From: Algoriphagus antarcticus
GTDB lineage: Bacteria; Bacteroidota; Bacteroidia; Cytophagales; Cyclobacteriaceae
NCBI RefSeq assembly: GCF_002150685.1
Contig: NZ_MSSW01000004.1
Span: forward strand, 1-64,000
Reading direction: 5' to 3'
DNA length: 64,000 nucleotides
Shown here one piece after another: positions 17,245 through 26,128 of the stretch. The notes below the pieces were generated by a model. It made no database searches, was not told the DNA's origin, and was given only the letters and a program-made list of their open reading frames with translations. How positions within the stretch are numbered: position 1 is the first letter of the stretch; every line of letters begins with the position of its first letter. The position numbers and the translations under genes were made by a program.

Positions 17245-19209
17245 TTGAATCTGAAATTATATATTTTTCTGTTTTTTGCAATGATGGCTTCATTGGCTGC
17301 GTTTGCTCAAATCCCAAATATTGATAGCCTCAAAAACGTCCTTCCCACTACCAACGGAGAGGAGAGGTTGACCGTGCTCAACGAATTATCATCCTATTTC
17401 CGTGAAGTAGAGCAGCAAGTAGCATTTGACTATGCGGTGGAAGCGGAAAAACTCGCGCAAGCACTCAAGAATAAATCCGGTGAGGCAAAAGCTAAGGAAA
17501 ATATCGGTTGGATTTATTACCGTCGTGGACAATGGCAGAAGACTTTTGATTACTCTAAAGACGCTTATAATTTAGCAATTGAAGGGAATGATCTGGAGGA
17601 AGCTGCAAGGGTGTTGAACAGTATGGGTGCTCTATATTTTGAACAGCAGAATTACCGGATGTCTATAAACCAATTCAAAAAAGCATATCAGATCAGTGAA
17701 AAAAATGGGGATCTGTACACTATGATCCGCAGTCTTAATAATGTAGGATTCAATCTCACCTTTCTTAATGAGCTTGATTCTGCTTTAGAATATGCCTATA
17801 TGGCCATTGAAGCAAATGAAAATGCCGGGTCTCCTTACTTAACAGCCTTCAGCTATCGAATTATTGGAGATGTTTATCTTGCTAAGAATATGCTAGACTC
17901 TGCTGAGATTTTGTATGAAAAGTCGATGAAAATGGCTGATAAGCAAGGTATTACTACTTTTCAGGCAAGCATGTTGCACAGGTTAGGTAGATCCTATTTG
18001 CTAAATGGCAAACTGGAGAAAGGGAAAACTGCTTTGGAGCGTGGAATAAAAATATCCAAAGAGAATAAGTATCTGGATGAGCTATCCAAAAGCCATAGGT
18101 ATTTAGCTGAATATTATAGACTGAAAGGTGATATTAATGAAGCCTACAGTCAGCAATCATTGTACCTTACGCTGAATGACTCCTTAGTCAATAAATTAAC
18201 AAATGATAGGATAGCCTTGCTTCAAGGGATGTTTCAGGAGGATTTGGATCATTCAGAACTCGATTTGCTTATTGCCCAAAATGAAAATCAGGCATCGAAA
18301 CTGGCATTTAACCGAAGGATTATTTTCGTGATCAGTGTTGCTTCCATCCTTATTTTAGGTCTGGTGATATGGTTGTATTTTCTACACAGAAACGTTAAAA
18401 AATTCAATGCTGATTTGATAATGCAAAAGCATCAAATTCGTACTCAAAACCGCGAGCTGGAATCTAAATCTATTCAGTTACAAGCAATTAATCAGACTAA
18501 GAATAAGCTCTTTTCTATTCTAGGTCATGATCTAAAAGGTCCAGTAGGGCAAGTGAAGTCTATTTTAGATTTATTGATAGATGGGCATCTGAATCAGGAA
18601 GAATTTGATGAATTGATTCAAAATTTGAAAAATGATGTGGACTCGGTGTATTTCACATTGAATAACACATTGAAATGGTCCGTAGCTCAGATGGAAGGGT
18701 TTACACTACACAAGGTGAATTTCAACCTTTCTGATGTAGTAAACTCTACTATTAAACTGATCATGCCGCAACTTAAGGAGAAGTCACTTGAAATAGACGA
18801 TTCATCCTTGTTTGCTGACCTTGAGATATACGCTGATCGGGATTTGATAGAAGTGGTGATCAGGAATATTCTGAATAATGCTGTGAAATATTCAAAGCCA
18901 GGAGATGTGATATCTATTTCCGTGGAAATAGATAATGATATGATTATCTGGTGTGTAAAAGACAAAGGAATTGGAATGAATGAAGAGCAAATCAATCAGT
19001 TGCTTTCCCCGGATTATATCATAACCAATTCTAAGCCAGGTACCAAAATGGAAAAAGGATCTGGCTTGGGACTTCAGATTTGCAAGGAGTTTACACGAAT
19101 GAATGGTGGAGAATTAAATATTAAAAGCAAAGAAGGAAAAGGAACAAAAGTTTGTGTTAAAATTCCCGCTAATAAAATTTCTGCCAGTAAGATTCTAGTC
19201 AGTAATTGA
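17245..19209 (+). CDS. TPR-containing membrane sensor histidine kinase
   Basis: 654 residues from TTG 17245, which gives a proper signal peptide (LYIFLFFAMMASLAAFAQ); an ATG 36 bases later would cut it. Periplasmic TPR repeats span about 60-300 (AKENIGWIYYRRGQWQKTFDY, RVLNSMGALYFEQQNY). A transmembrane helix at about 357-378 leads to a coiled coil (QIRTQNRELESKSIQLQ) and the kinase core. The H-box is LGHDLKGP (His near 428), the N-box NNAVKYSKPGD, then DKGIGM and GSGLGLQICKEF. It fits the Bacteroidota TPR-HisKA class. No response regulator is adjacent, so its partner is elsewhere. The last 15 bases overlap the convergent gene. Confidence 0.93.
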   Translation: MNLKLYIFLFFAMMASLAAFAQIPNIDSLKNVLPTTNGEERLTVLNELSSYFREVEQQVAFDYAVEAEKLAQALKNKSGEAKAKENIGWIYYRRGQWQKTFDYSKDAYNLAIEGNDLEEAARVLNSMGALYFEQQNYRMSINQFKKAYQISEKNGDLYTMIRSLNNVGFNLTFLNELDSALEYAYMAIEANENAGSPYLTAFSYRIIGDVYLAKNMLDSAEILYEKSMKMADKQGITTFQASMLHRLGRSYLLNGKLEKGKTALERGIKISKENKYLDELSKSHRYLAEYYRLKGDINEAYSQQSLYLTLNDSLVNKLTNDRIALLQGMFQEDLDHSELDLLIAQNENQASKLAFNRRIIFVISVASILILGLVIWLYFLHRNVKKFNADLIMQKHQIRTQNRELESKSIQLQAINQTKNKLFSILGHDLKGPVGQVKSILDLLIDGHLNQEEFDELIQNLKNDVDSVYFTLNNTLKWSVAQMEGFTLHKVNFNLSDVVNSTIKLIMPQLKEKSLEIDDSSLFADLEIYADRDLIEVVIRNILNNAVKYSKPGDVISISVEIDNDMIIWCVKDKGIGMNEEQINQLLSPDYIITNSKPGTKMEKGSGLGLQICKEFTRMNGGELNIKSKEGKGTKVCVKIPANKISASKILVSN

Positions 19210-20067
19210 CAAGTGCTCGTAGGCAAGAAAATCTTCTAAGGGGATTAGTTCAGAAATAATTGCCAATTCTTTCATCGTGTTCATGGATTTCTCCAGTTGC
19301 TTTCTAGAAATTTCAGCAGCAGTAGCCCAAGATGTTTGTGCAAACCATTCTTTCACATCGCTAGCATTTAGCTCGTAGTTTTCGGAGATTTTTTCAATAG
19401 CAGAAGCACTGGTTTGAAGGTTCACTGACTCTCGATAGACCAGGTCTCTTAATCTGAATAGCGCCTCGCCAAATTCTGTCAAGGCTTTTTCAGAGGCAAT
19501 GATCGCAAAACAAGGCCAAGGACTTTGGACTTCCCCGATACGCTTCATTTGATTAGAATCTACCCATGGCTTGGTCGTGTATTTCTCCCAAAGAAACATC
19601 TCAGGCTTTTCGGGAGTCATTGCTTCCAGTGCCCCTGAAAGGTTGTTTATTATTTTAAATTCCAGTTTTTCAGAATTCCAGACTTCTCTTTTAGCAAGTA
19701 CAAAAGCCATTAAGTGTGAACCTGATCCCATTCTGCTGATCAGAAAAGCTGGATCTTTGATTTCATCCAATGAATTAACTGATGAATCCCCAGCGATATG
19801 AATTCCCCAGGTTAGCGGAGATTTTACATGGAAACCAATCATTTTAGACGGGTTTCCCCCTTCGAAATCTTTCAGGAAACTCTCTGTAAGCACAAGTGCG
19901 ATATCTGTTTTATCTTCACGAAGATCTTTGTTCATCTGACCAGAACCTCTGGATTCATCTGTCCATTGGAGCGTAATGCCATCCTTTTCGAATGGTTGTG
20001 CAGAGACTACTTTTTTCCAAGGAAAATTAAAATGCTCAGGAACTCCAGTGATTCTAAGGGTTTTCAT
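19195..20067 (-). CDS. Orphan solute-binding-protein-like protein without signal peptide
   Basis: 290 residues. The fold signature resembles type II periplasmic binding proteins of the NMT1/nitrate-taurine group (MKTLRITGVPEHFNFPW, TDIALVLTESFLKDFEGG, LISRMGSGSHLMAFVLAKR). There is no signal peptide or lipobox and no ABC permease or ATPase gene nearby, so it is probably cytoplasmic and not a transport component. A ligand-binding or thiamine/pyrimidine-related role is possible but unsupported. A TATTTTTG box at 20088-20095 gives it its own promoter. Confidence 0.75.
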   Translation of the reverse strand: MKTLRITGVPEHFNFPWKKVVSAQPFEKDGITLQWTDESRGSGQMNKDLREDKTDIALVLTESFLKDFEGGNPSKMIGFHVKSPLTWGIHIAGDSSVNSLDEIKDPAFLISRMGSGSHLMAFVLAKREVWNSEKLEFKIINNLSGALEAMTPEKPEMFLWEKYTTKPWVDSNQMKRIGEVQSPWPCFAIIASEKALTEFGEALFRLRDLVYRESVNLQTSASAIEKISENYELNASDVKEWFAQTSWATAAEISRKQLEKSMNTMKELAIISELIPLEDFLAYEHLSITD

Positions 20068-20087
20068 GATTAGTGTTTTGACTTGAG

Positions 20088-20095
20088 CAAAAATA
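20088..20095 (-). promoter_or_regulatory. -7 promoter box (TATTTTTG) of the solute-binding-like gene
   Basis: Minus strand TATTTTTG fits TAnnTTTG and lies 20 bases upstream of the start codon. It is embedded in the T-rich tail of the terminator that closes the MFS gene. Confidence 0.45.
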
Positions 20096-20124
20096 AGAAA
20101 GCCAGTCTCAAAAGAAACTGGCTA
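20094..20124 (-). terminator. Terminator of the GH31-MFS operon
   Basis: Minus strand: AGCCAGTTTC pairs with GAGACTGGCT (one T-G wobble), followed by a T-rich stretch, 24 bases after the MFS stop codon. Confidence 0.65.
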
Positions 20125-20147
20125 TCCCGAATTTATCCCCAAAAAAG

Positions 20148-21473
20148 TTAATCGTGTGTTACTTTTCTGTCTGTGATCAGAAGGTTACAGAATCCTGCTA
20201 TGATGAGCAAGGTGCCTGCAAGTAGCATAGTATTGATCACGGCTTCGCCGAAAATTAGTTTGTAAAGAAAATTGACACCTCCTAAGGCTGCTATGATCTG
20301 TGGAATTACAATGAACATATTGAAAATACCCATGTATAACCCCATTTTTTTGGGTTCTACAGAACTGGAAAGCATCGCATAAGGCATAGATAAGATGCTG
20401 GCCCATGCGATTCCTACCAAGGCAAAACAAATGTGAAGCATCCATGGCTCTGAGATAAAATAGATTAGGATAAAGCCCAGGCCTCCAATTATCAAACTTC
20501 CCATGTGGACTAGTCTTCTGTTGATCTTGACTCGGCTGGAAATGAAGGTTAGAATCAAGGCGTACACCATCGAGATCAGGCCATAGGTTCCAAGGTAATT
20601 TCCCACACTATCTGCCGCATTATTGTAAGCAGCCGAACTAGTGTCGGTAGCCCCATAGATATGCTCAGTGATGGCGGGAGTGGCAAAACTCCACATCGTA
20701 AAGAAGGCAAACCAAGAGAAAAATTGCACCAAACCTAGCTTTTTCATCACATTGGGCATGGTAGAAATGTTTTGAAATATTTCCTTCATACCTGAAAAAA
20801 CACCTGCTTTTGCTGCCTTTTCCCGCTCAAATTCTTCCATGTCCTCAGGCGGATATTCTTCTGTTTTTAGAATGGTGTAGAGGATAGAAGAGAAAAGAAC
20901 AAACGCTCCAATAGCAAAGGCATATTTGACAGAATCAGGCACTATTCCTTCCGGAGCTGTATTTGGCACACCCAGCTGAGTCATCATCCAAGGTAGATTT
21001 GAGGCGATCCATGTGCCAATTCCTATGATCAAGGTTTGGACTACAAAACCATAAGAGCGCTGGGAATCTGGAAGTTTATCCGCCACCAAGGCGCGGAATG
21101 GTTCCATGCTGACATTGATCGAAGCATCCAAAATCCACAGTGAGCCTGCCGCCATCCAAAGTGCACTGGAATAGGGTGCGAAAAATAAAGCTATTGTGCT
21201 GAAAACCGCACCAATAAAAAAGAAGGGCTTGCGTCTTCCGAATTTTGGATGCCAGGTACGGTCGCTTAAATAGCCGATTATCGGCTGCACGAGCAACCCT
21301 GTAAGTGGAGCTGCGATCCATAGTAAAGGGATGGCATCTTTGTCGGCACCCAACGTTTGGAAGATTCTGGACATAAATCCACCTTGCAAAGCAAAGCCAA
21401 ACTGAATACCCAAAAAACCGAAACTCATGTTCCAGATTTGCCAGAAATCTAACTTCTTTTTAATAAGGTTCAT
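20148..21473 (-). CDS. MFS sugar transporter, SLC45-like (maltose/disaccharide uptake)
   Basis: 441 residues with about 12 hydrophobic helices. The N-terminal part (WNMSFGFLGIQFGFALQGGFMSRIFQ, PLTGLLVQPIIGYLSDRTWHPKFGRRKPFFF) is typical of SLC45/MalA-type major facilitator sugar importers found beside alpha-glucosidases in Bacteroidota. It would move maltose or malto-oligosaccharides over the inner membrane, probably with protons. The gene lies 35 bases downstream of the GH31 alpha-glucosidase gene in the same direction, so it is likely in the LacI-controlled operon. Confidence 0.9.
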   Translation of the reverse strand: MNLIKKKLDFWQIWNMSFGFLGIQFGFALQGGFMSRIFQTLGADKDAIPLLWIAAPLTGLLVQPIIGYLSDRTWHPKFGRRKPFFFIGAVFSTIALFFAPYSSALWMAAGSLWILDASINVSMEPFRALVADKLPDSQRSYGFVVQTLIIGIGTWIASNLPWMMTQLGVPNTAPEGIVPDSVKYAFAIGAFVLFSSILYTILKTEEYPPEDMEEFEREKAAKAGVFSGMKEIFQNISTMPNVMKKLGLVQFFSWFAFFTMWSFATPAITEHIYGATDTSSAAYNNAADSVGNYLGTYGLISMVYALILTFISSRVKINRRLVHMGSLIIGGLGFILIYFISEPWMLHICFALVGIAWASILSMPYAMLSSSVEPKKMGLYMGIFNMFIVIPQIIAALGGVNFLYKLIFGEAVINTMLLAGTLLIIAGFCNLLITDRKVTHD

Positions 21474-21508
21474 TTGGGCGATTTAAATAATGATAGGCTG
21501 TGGATGGG

Positions 21509-23947
21509 TTATACTAAACCGCTGATCTCCATTTTTTTTGACTGGATAGTTATTTCTAGGTACTTCAATTTTGGAATGGATAAATGTGGAAAGCCCAGAT
21601 CCGGTAAAGGATCAAACTCACTCAATTTATCTAAAAACGCAAAGCTCTTTTGCTTTAAGCTAATAGTTTCCTCATCGTAAATGACCTTATCAGTCGTGAA
21701 GCCGTGAAGATATATTCTAAGGGTATCAAAGTGGCTGAAGTAATTTCCTGTCGCTTCGCTGATCATTAGTTTTTGCTCATCTGGAGAGAATGTAAAAATT
21801 CGCTCATGATATTCTCCAGACTCAAAATCAAAACTCACTCCGTCGTCCTCGTAGTGGATATATTCACTCCCTTCATTCCCTGCATAGAGGTGGATTCGAA
21901 GGATTCCATCATTTTTTGCAGCAGTATGAGCGATGTCATTTTGGAAAGCGAGAATACTGCCTCCTTTGACGAATACAGGGAGATTATTCAAGGGACAATC
22001 CTGGTAAATAACCTGACCGCCTTTGGAAGGTTGGTCAGTGAAAAAGTAATACCAATTGCCTTTTGGTAAATATACTTTCGTGATTTCTCTATAGCTTTCT
22101 ACTGGTGCTATAAGAAAGGAATCGCAGAATAAATATTGGTTTTGATAAGCAGGCAGGAAAACAAGCGGATCATAGGCATAATCTATTGCTAAACTCGCCG
22201 CGATAGGTAACCCTGTTTGACTGCTTTGCCGAAATTTGCTATACAAAGTGGGAAGCAATTTGTACCGCAACTTCATATAGGATCTGGAGATTTCTTCCAC
22301 TTCCTCACCAAATGCCCAGGGCTCAGAGTCATTGCTGTTGATCATGGAATGGGCACGAAACAGAGGTGAAAATGCACCTAAACTCATCCATCTGGCATAA
22401 AGCGATTTGGTCGCTTCCCCAGCAAATCCTCCTAAATCATAGCCTGAGAAAGGAATTCCGCTTAGGCCAAGACTATTGACAAGGCGAATACCTGCAAGCA
22501 TATGCTCTTCTGTGGAGACATTGTCACCTGTCCAGACGGCTGCATAGCGCTGCACTCCCGCAAATCCAGATCTTGTCAGTACAAATGGACGCTGGTTTGG
22601 AAGGTTTGCTTCAGAACCTTCTTGAGTGCTTTTGGCCATCTGCATGCCGTAGATATTTCGAGCTTTTCGATGTGAAGCCGTATTTCCGTCATAATCAAAC
22701 TCGATCAAATTAGGAGTAAACTGCCCCCAAGAAGCGGGCTCGTTCATATCAGTCCAGAATCCATCTACTCCAGCTTCAGTATAAAAAGCCATTTTCTCCA
22801 TCCACCAAGTACGGGTTTTGGGATTGGTGAAATCGGGAAAAGCACACCAGCCCGGCCAGACCTGTGCTATATATTCTTTTCCATCTGGATAGTTTACAAA
22901 AAGACCTTGCGCTTTTCCTTCGTCAAAAGGTATATAACCCGCTTCGGTTTTGATTCCTGGATCCAAAATTACTATGACCCTAAATCCTTTTTCTTTGAGT
23001 TTAGAAATAAGACCCCTTGGGTCAGAAAATTTCTCTCCGTCAAAAGTAAACACCTTGTACTCCTCCATGTGATGAATATCCAAATAGATCACATCGGCTG
23101 GCATTTCTTTGTCACGGAACGTGTTAGCCAAGGTCAAAACCTCCTTATCCGGATAGTAGGAATACCGACACTGCTGATAACCCAAAGCCCATTTGGGAGG
23201 CATTTTCATTGTGCCTGTCAACTCAGCATAGCTGCTGATGATCTGAGAAACACTAGGCTGGTGGATGAAATAATAGTCCATATCTCCATCCTCTGCATTG
23301 AAATAAGCGAATCGGTTCGTAGATGCTCCAAAATTGAAAACACTTTTGTGGGTGTTGTCAAGGTAAATACCGTAGGCTTTTTCGTCCAGTAATCCTATGT
23401 AAAAGGGAATGCTCGCATACAGCGGATCATCATTTACACCATATCCAAAATAATCTGTATTCCAATTGGTATAAGCTCTTCCAATCCGATTCAAATTTCC
23501 GGTTTTTTCCCCTAGACCAATAAATTTTTCACTGGCTTGAATTTCCTTGTAGCAAGTGACTTCTGTGCCTATCCAGGAAATTCCCAGAGAATCATCCTTA
23601 TTGAGTAGCGCTCCATCTTTATCAAAAAATGAGCAAATTCCATTTTGGAAATCAAACTGTACCTGAATCAGTGAAGTCTGGAGATGAAGTGATTCATCTT
23701 TTTCTTTCAGAGAAAATTTAACAGTATTCGCTTCAGCTACTATAGAGTAGGGGTTGGGGTCAAAAGATGAATTTCGAGAAGCCTGAATTCTGATAATACC
23801 TTCTCGGATTACGCTGATTTTAACCTGAGCTGTATCACTCTCAGCCAAAAAGCCATCAATGGTTTTTGTCCATTTTTCAATTTTCCCAATAGGAATATAG
23901 CGTGAAGAAGAATAAGTATGGGTGAGTGGTTTTAGGGATTGGGTCAT
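21509..23947 (-). CDS. Glycoside hydrolase family 31 alpha-glucosidase
   Basis: 812 residues. An N-terminal beta domain (to about 230) precedes the (beta/alpha)8 barrel. The nucleophile segment DGFWTDMNEPA (near 397) and the acid/base region AVWTGDN (near 470) are the GH31 hallmarks. WALGYQQCRYSYYPD (about 247-261) is the conserved entry to the barrel. No signal peptide is seen, so it is probably cytoplasmic and cleaves maltose or malto-oligosaccharides brought in by the neighbouring MFS transporter. A LacI-type operator lies 141 bases upstream, between this gene and the regulator. Confidence 0.95.
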   Translation of the reverse strand: MTQSLKPLTHTYSSSRYIPIGKIEKWTKTIDGFLAESDTAQVKISVIREGIIRIQASRNSSFDPNPYSIVAEANTVKFSLKEKDESLHLQTSLIQVQFDFQNGICSFFDKDGALLNKDDSLGISWIGTEVTCYKEIQASEKFIGLGEKTGNLNRIGRAYTNWNTDYFGYGVNDDPLYASIPFYIGLLDEKAYGIYLDNTHKSVFNFGASTNRFAYFNAEDGDMDYYFIHQPSVSQIISSYAELTGTMKMPPKWALGYQQCRYSYYPDKEVLTLANTFRDKEMPADVIYLDIHHMEEYKVFTFDGEKFSDPRGLISKLKEKGFRVIVILDPGIKTEAGYIPFDEGKAQGLFVNYPDGKEYIAQVWPGWCAFPDFTNPKTRTWWMEKMAFYTEAGVDGFWTDMNEPASWGQFTPNLIEFDYDGNTASHRKARNIYGMQMAKSTQEGSEANLPNQRPFVLTRSGFAGVQRYAAVWTGDNVSTEEHMLAGIRLVNSLGLSGIPFSGYDLGGFAGEATKSLYARWMSLGAFSPLFRAHSMINSNDSEPWAFGEEVEEISRSYMKLRYKLLPTLYSKFRQSSQTGLPIAASLAIDYAYDPLVFLPAYQNQYLFCDSFLIAPVESYREITKVYLPKGNWYYFFTDQPSKGGQVIYQDCPLNNLPVFVKGGSILAFQNDIAHTAAKNDGILRIHLYAGNEGSEYIHYEDDGVSFDFESGEYHERIFTFSPDEQKLMISEATGNYFSHFDTLRIYLHGFTTDKVIYDEETISLKQKSFAFLDKLSEFDPLPDLGFPHLSIPKLKYLEITIQSKKMEISGLV

Positions 23948-24087
23948 GGATAAGTTGTGCTAATATTTTCATAAGCGAGACTAATTTAAAACCAAAACTG
24001 AATCATAAAAATCCGAAATTTACTGAAAGCCAAGAATGCAGCTTGCGGAAAAAATACGATGTGCCTTGAATTGAAAATGAGGCCTAT

Positions 24088-24100
24088 TCAAACGTTTGCA
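24088..24100. promoter_or_regulatory. LacI-type operator before the GH31-MFS operon
   Basis: TCAAACGTTTGCA is a near-perfect palindrome (AAACGTTT core) that matches the operator sequences at 25296-25320. It lies between the lacI-family gene and the GH31 gene, placed to control the leftward GH31-MFS operon. Confidence 0.75.
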
Positions 24101-24130
24101 TTTTTCAGGTAAAAAAGATCTACTTTTTTC

Positions 24131-25162
24131 CTAAAATCTTTTTGAAGAATCCCTTTCCATCAGTTTTGTCTCCAGAACTAAGGTGCGCTCCATCGTTTCA
24201 GGATCAAGTTTTTTCTCAATTATGTCAAGTAACACCTCCGTAGCTCTAGCTCCCATCAAAAATCCAGGCTGCGAAACAGATGAAAGTTGAGGCTGTAGCA
24301 TGGAGCAAAACTGCCAATCGCTGAAACCAACAATTCCCACTTCCAGAGGAATCTTCAAATCTGCATCCCGGCATGCCATCATGGCCCCAACGGCTCCTAT
24401 ATCATTGCAGCAAAAAAATGCGTCTGGGCGATCTGGAAGGGAAGTTAACACATCTGATACCATTTGCTTGCTTTCCTCCAAGGTGCCCAATGGACATGAA
24501 ATTATATAGGATGGCTTAGCAGGGATGCCATTTTTCTCCAAAGCATCCTTATAGCCATTTTCTCTGTCAATACTTATTTTTAGTGTTTTCGGGCCAGCAA
24601 GGTGGACTATGTTTTTATATCCTTGACTAATCAGATGCGCTGTAGCATCAAAGGAACCCTGGTAATCATCCACCATGACATTGATCGCATTTGGAATAGC
24701 AGGAGCGCGGTCAAAAAATACGATGGGGAATCCCTGATCCAATACCCTGGTGAAGTGATCAAAAGTCTTTGTCTCTTTAGAGTAACTTACCAGAATCCCA
24801 TCGATTTGGTTAGAAAGCATGGTTTCAATACTTGAAATTTCACGCTCTAATTTTTCATTGGATTGAGAAAGAATGACATTGTATCCTCTTGATTGGGCGA
24901 TTTCCTCTATTCCGCTAATGACTGTGGAGAAAAAAAAGTGTACTACTTCAGGGATGATGACGCCAATGGTGAAAGACCTGCTTTTGCGAAGTGACAATGC
25001 AATGGCATTTGGTCTATAATTCATTTTCTCGGCTACTTCCTTTACTTTTCTCTTGGTTTCATTACTGATTCCCGGGTAGTCTTTCAGTGCACGGGAGATG
25101 GTCGAAGCTGAGAGATTGAGTTCTCTCGCAATATCTTTTATGGTAGCTTGGCCTATTTTCAT
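24131..25162 (-). CDS. LacI/GalR-family transcriptional regulator of starch/maltose use
   Basis: 343 residues. The helix-turn-helix is at about 6-26 (TIKDIARELNLSASTISRALKD), followed by the hinge helix YRPNAIALSLRKSRS and a periplasmic-binding-protein-like effector domain (GVIIPEVVHFFFSTVISGIEE, FFCCNDIGAVGAM). It sits between the GH31-MFS operon and the amylase genes. Operator-like palindromes with an AAACGTTT core are found on both sides, so it probably controls both directions and itself. The effector is likely a malto-oligosaccharide, by context only. Confidence 0.94.
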   Translation of the reverse strand: MKIGQATIKDIARELNLSASTISRALKDYPGISNETKRKVKEVAEKMNYRPNAIALSLRKSRSFTIGVIIPEVVHFFFSTVISGIEEIAQSRGYNVILSQSNEKLEREISSIETMLSNQIDGILVSYSKETKTFDHFTRVLDQGFPIVFFDRAPAIPNAINVMVDDYQGSFDATAHLISQGYKNIVHLAGPKTLKISIDRENGYKDALEKNGIPAKPSYIISCPLGTLEESKQMVSDVLTSLPDRPDAFFCCNDIGAVGAMMACRDADLKIPLEVGIVGFSDWQFCSMLQPQLSSVSQPGFLMGARATEVLLDIIEKKLDPETMERTLVLETKLMERDSSKRF

Positions 25163-25295
25163 AAAATTATATTATTCCTAGAATTCAATTTTCTTTAAAA
25201 TTTGCAAGATCAGCGGCTAGCAAGCTATTCAATTTTGTAGTGAAAACACTTAAAACATTGTTCTAACCTTTTAGTAAACAAAAATATTTTTTTAT

Positions 25296-25320
25296 GCAAA
25301 CGTTGACGCAAACGTTTGCA
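25296..25320. promoter_or_regulatory. Tandem LacI-type operators upstream of lacI and the susE remnant
   Basis: A half-matched site GCAAACGTTG (25296-25305) is followed at once by a perfect palindrome GCAAACGTTTGC (25308-25319). It is 133 bases upstream of the lacI-family start and points toward the remnant sus locus. The bases from 25321 to about 25588 show no gene or other clear signal. Confidence 0.78.
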
Positions 25321-25588
25321 ATAAAAAATTAGGTGGTTAAAGCTTCGCTGCTCTTGTATTAGAATATTCTAAGCTTTAAAATTTATCAGAAATACAAAAT
25401 GTTTGGAGATTGACTCATATTTTGAGAAAAGGTAAATGTAACTATAGCACTGAAAACTTTAATTATTGTATGAAAATTAAATCAAATTTTGAATGCACTT
25501 AAAGAAATCGGATGGGTGAACGCATTTATACCAGCGTTATGAATTTGTGAAAATTATGAAAATGTCACTAAGTATACGGCAGACTGGA

Positions 25589-26040
25589 TCTATTTTATCA
25601 GATCCTAAAGCAGGATCATCAGTCGTGCTGAATGCAGATGATTAGAGGCTTAGATTCCATTTTAGCTCCTGATTTCTGAAGACAAGGAGAAGTGACATAT
25701 TTCCTGGAGATGGATGTTGTGGATGCATCTTTTGCTGATGCTGCTGAGTTGGATCTTCTAAATCTAATGTGATAGAGATGCAAACAAGAAGCTAAATGAC
25801 GTATTAATCGCTAATGGCAATACACTTGAAATCACATCTAATGTAGAGTTTAGAATAAAATCAACCATATTTCAACCATTATATCCGCTTTATGGAGAGA
25901 CTGTCACACCTTAAAATAAAATATTAACATATCCGCTGTTGTATGTGCCAGGTGATATTATTCTGGGTTCTAAAGCGGGTAATTATATGGTTACATTAGA
26001 CTTCAATATCCCAAGTGAAGAGTCCTTTACGCTTACCTAA
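25589..26040 (+). pseudogene. susE: SusE-like outer-membrane starch-binding protein remnant
   Basis: Short homologous pieces are readable in two or three frames with stops between them: DPKAGSSVVLNADD (25601-25642), then APDF-stop-RQGEVTYFLEMDVVDASF (from 25665, other frame), then NDVLIANGNTLEITSNVEFR (from 25795, a third frame), an in-frame TAA near 25913, PLLYVPGD, and after a gap of roughly 60 missing residues AGNYMVTLDFN, ending at TAA 26040. The order and wording match SusE-type starch-binding lipoproteins of Bacteroidota sus loci. The signal peptide/lipobox region and the susC and susD genes that normally precede susE are absent. It is clearly non-functional. Confidence 0.8.
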
Positions 26041-26128
26041 GATTAATTGCCAAAAAATCTTTTTAACTAAGTTAAATTTTTCTGGCTTGGACTTTTACGT
26101 TCAACCCAGTCCTTACAAATTAACAGCC

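Noticed and set aside
22907..23392. 161-codon plus-strand frame opposite the GH31 gene
   Set aside because: It lies in the GH31 coding sequence; composition is that of a shadow frame.
26015..26128. Upstream GTG start for the GH13 amylase
   Set aside because: It lies within the susE remnant and adds 38 residues in front of a clear signal peptide.
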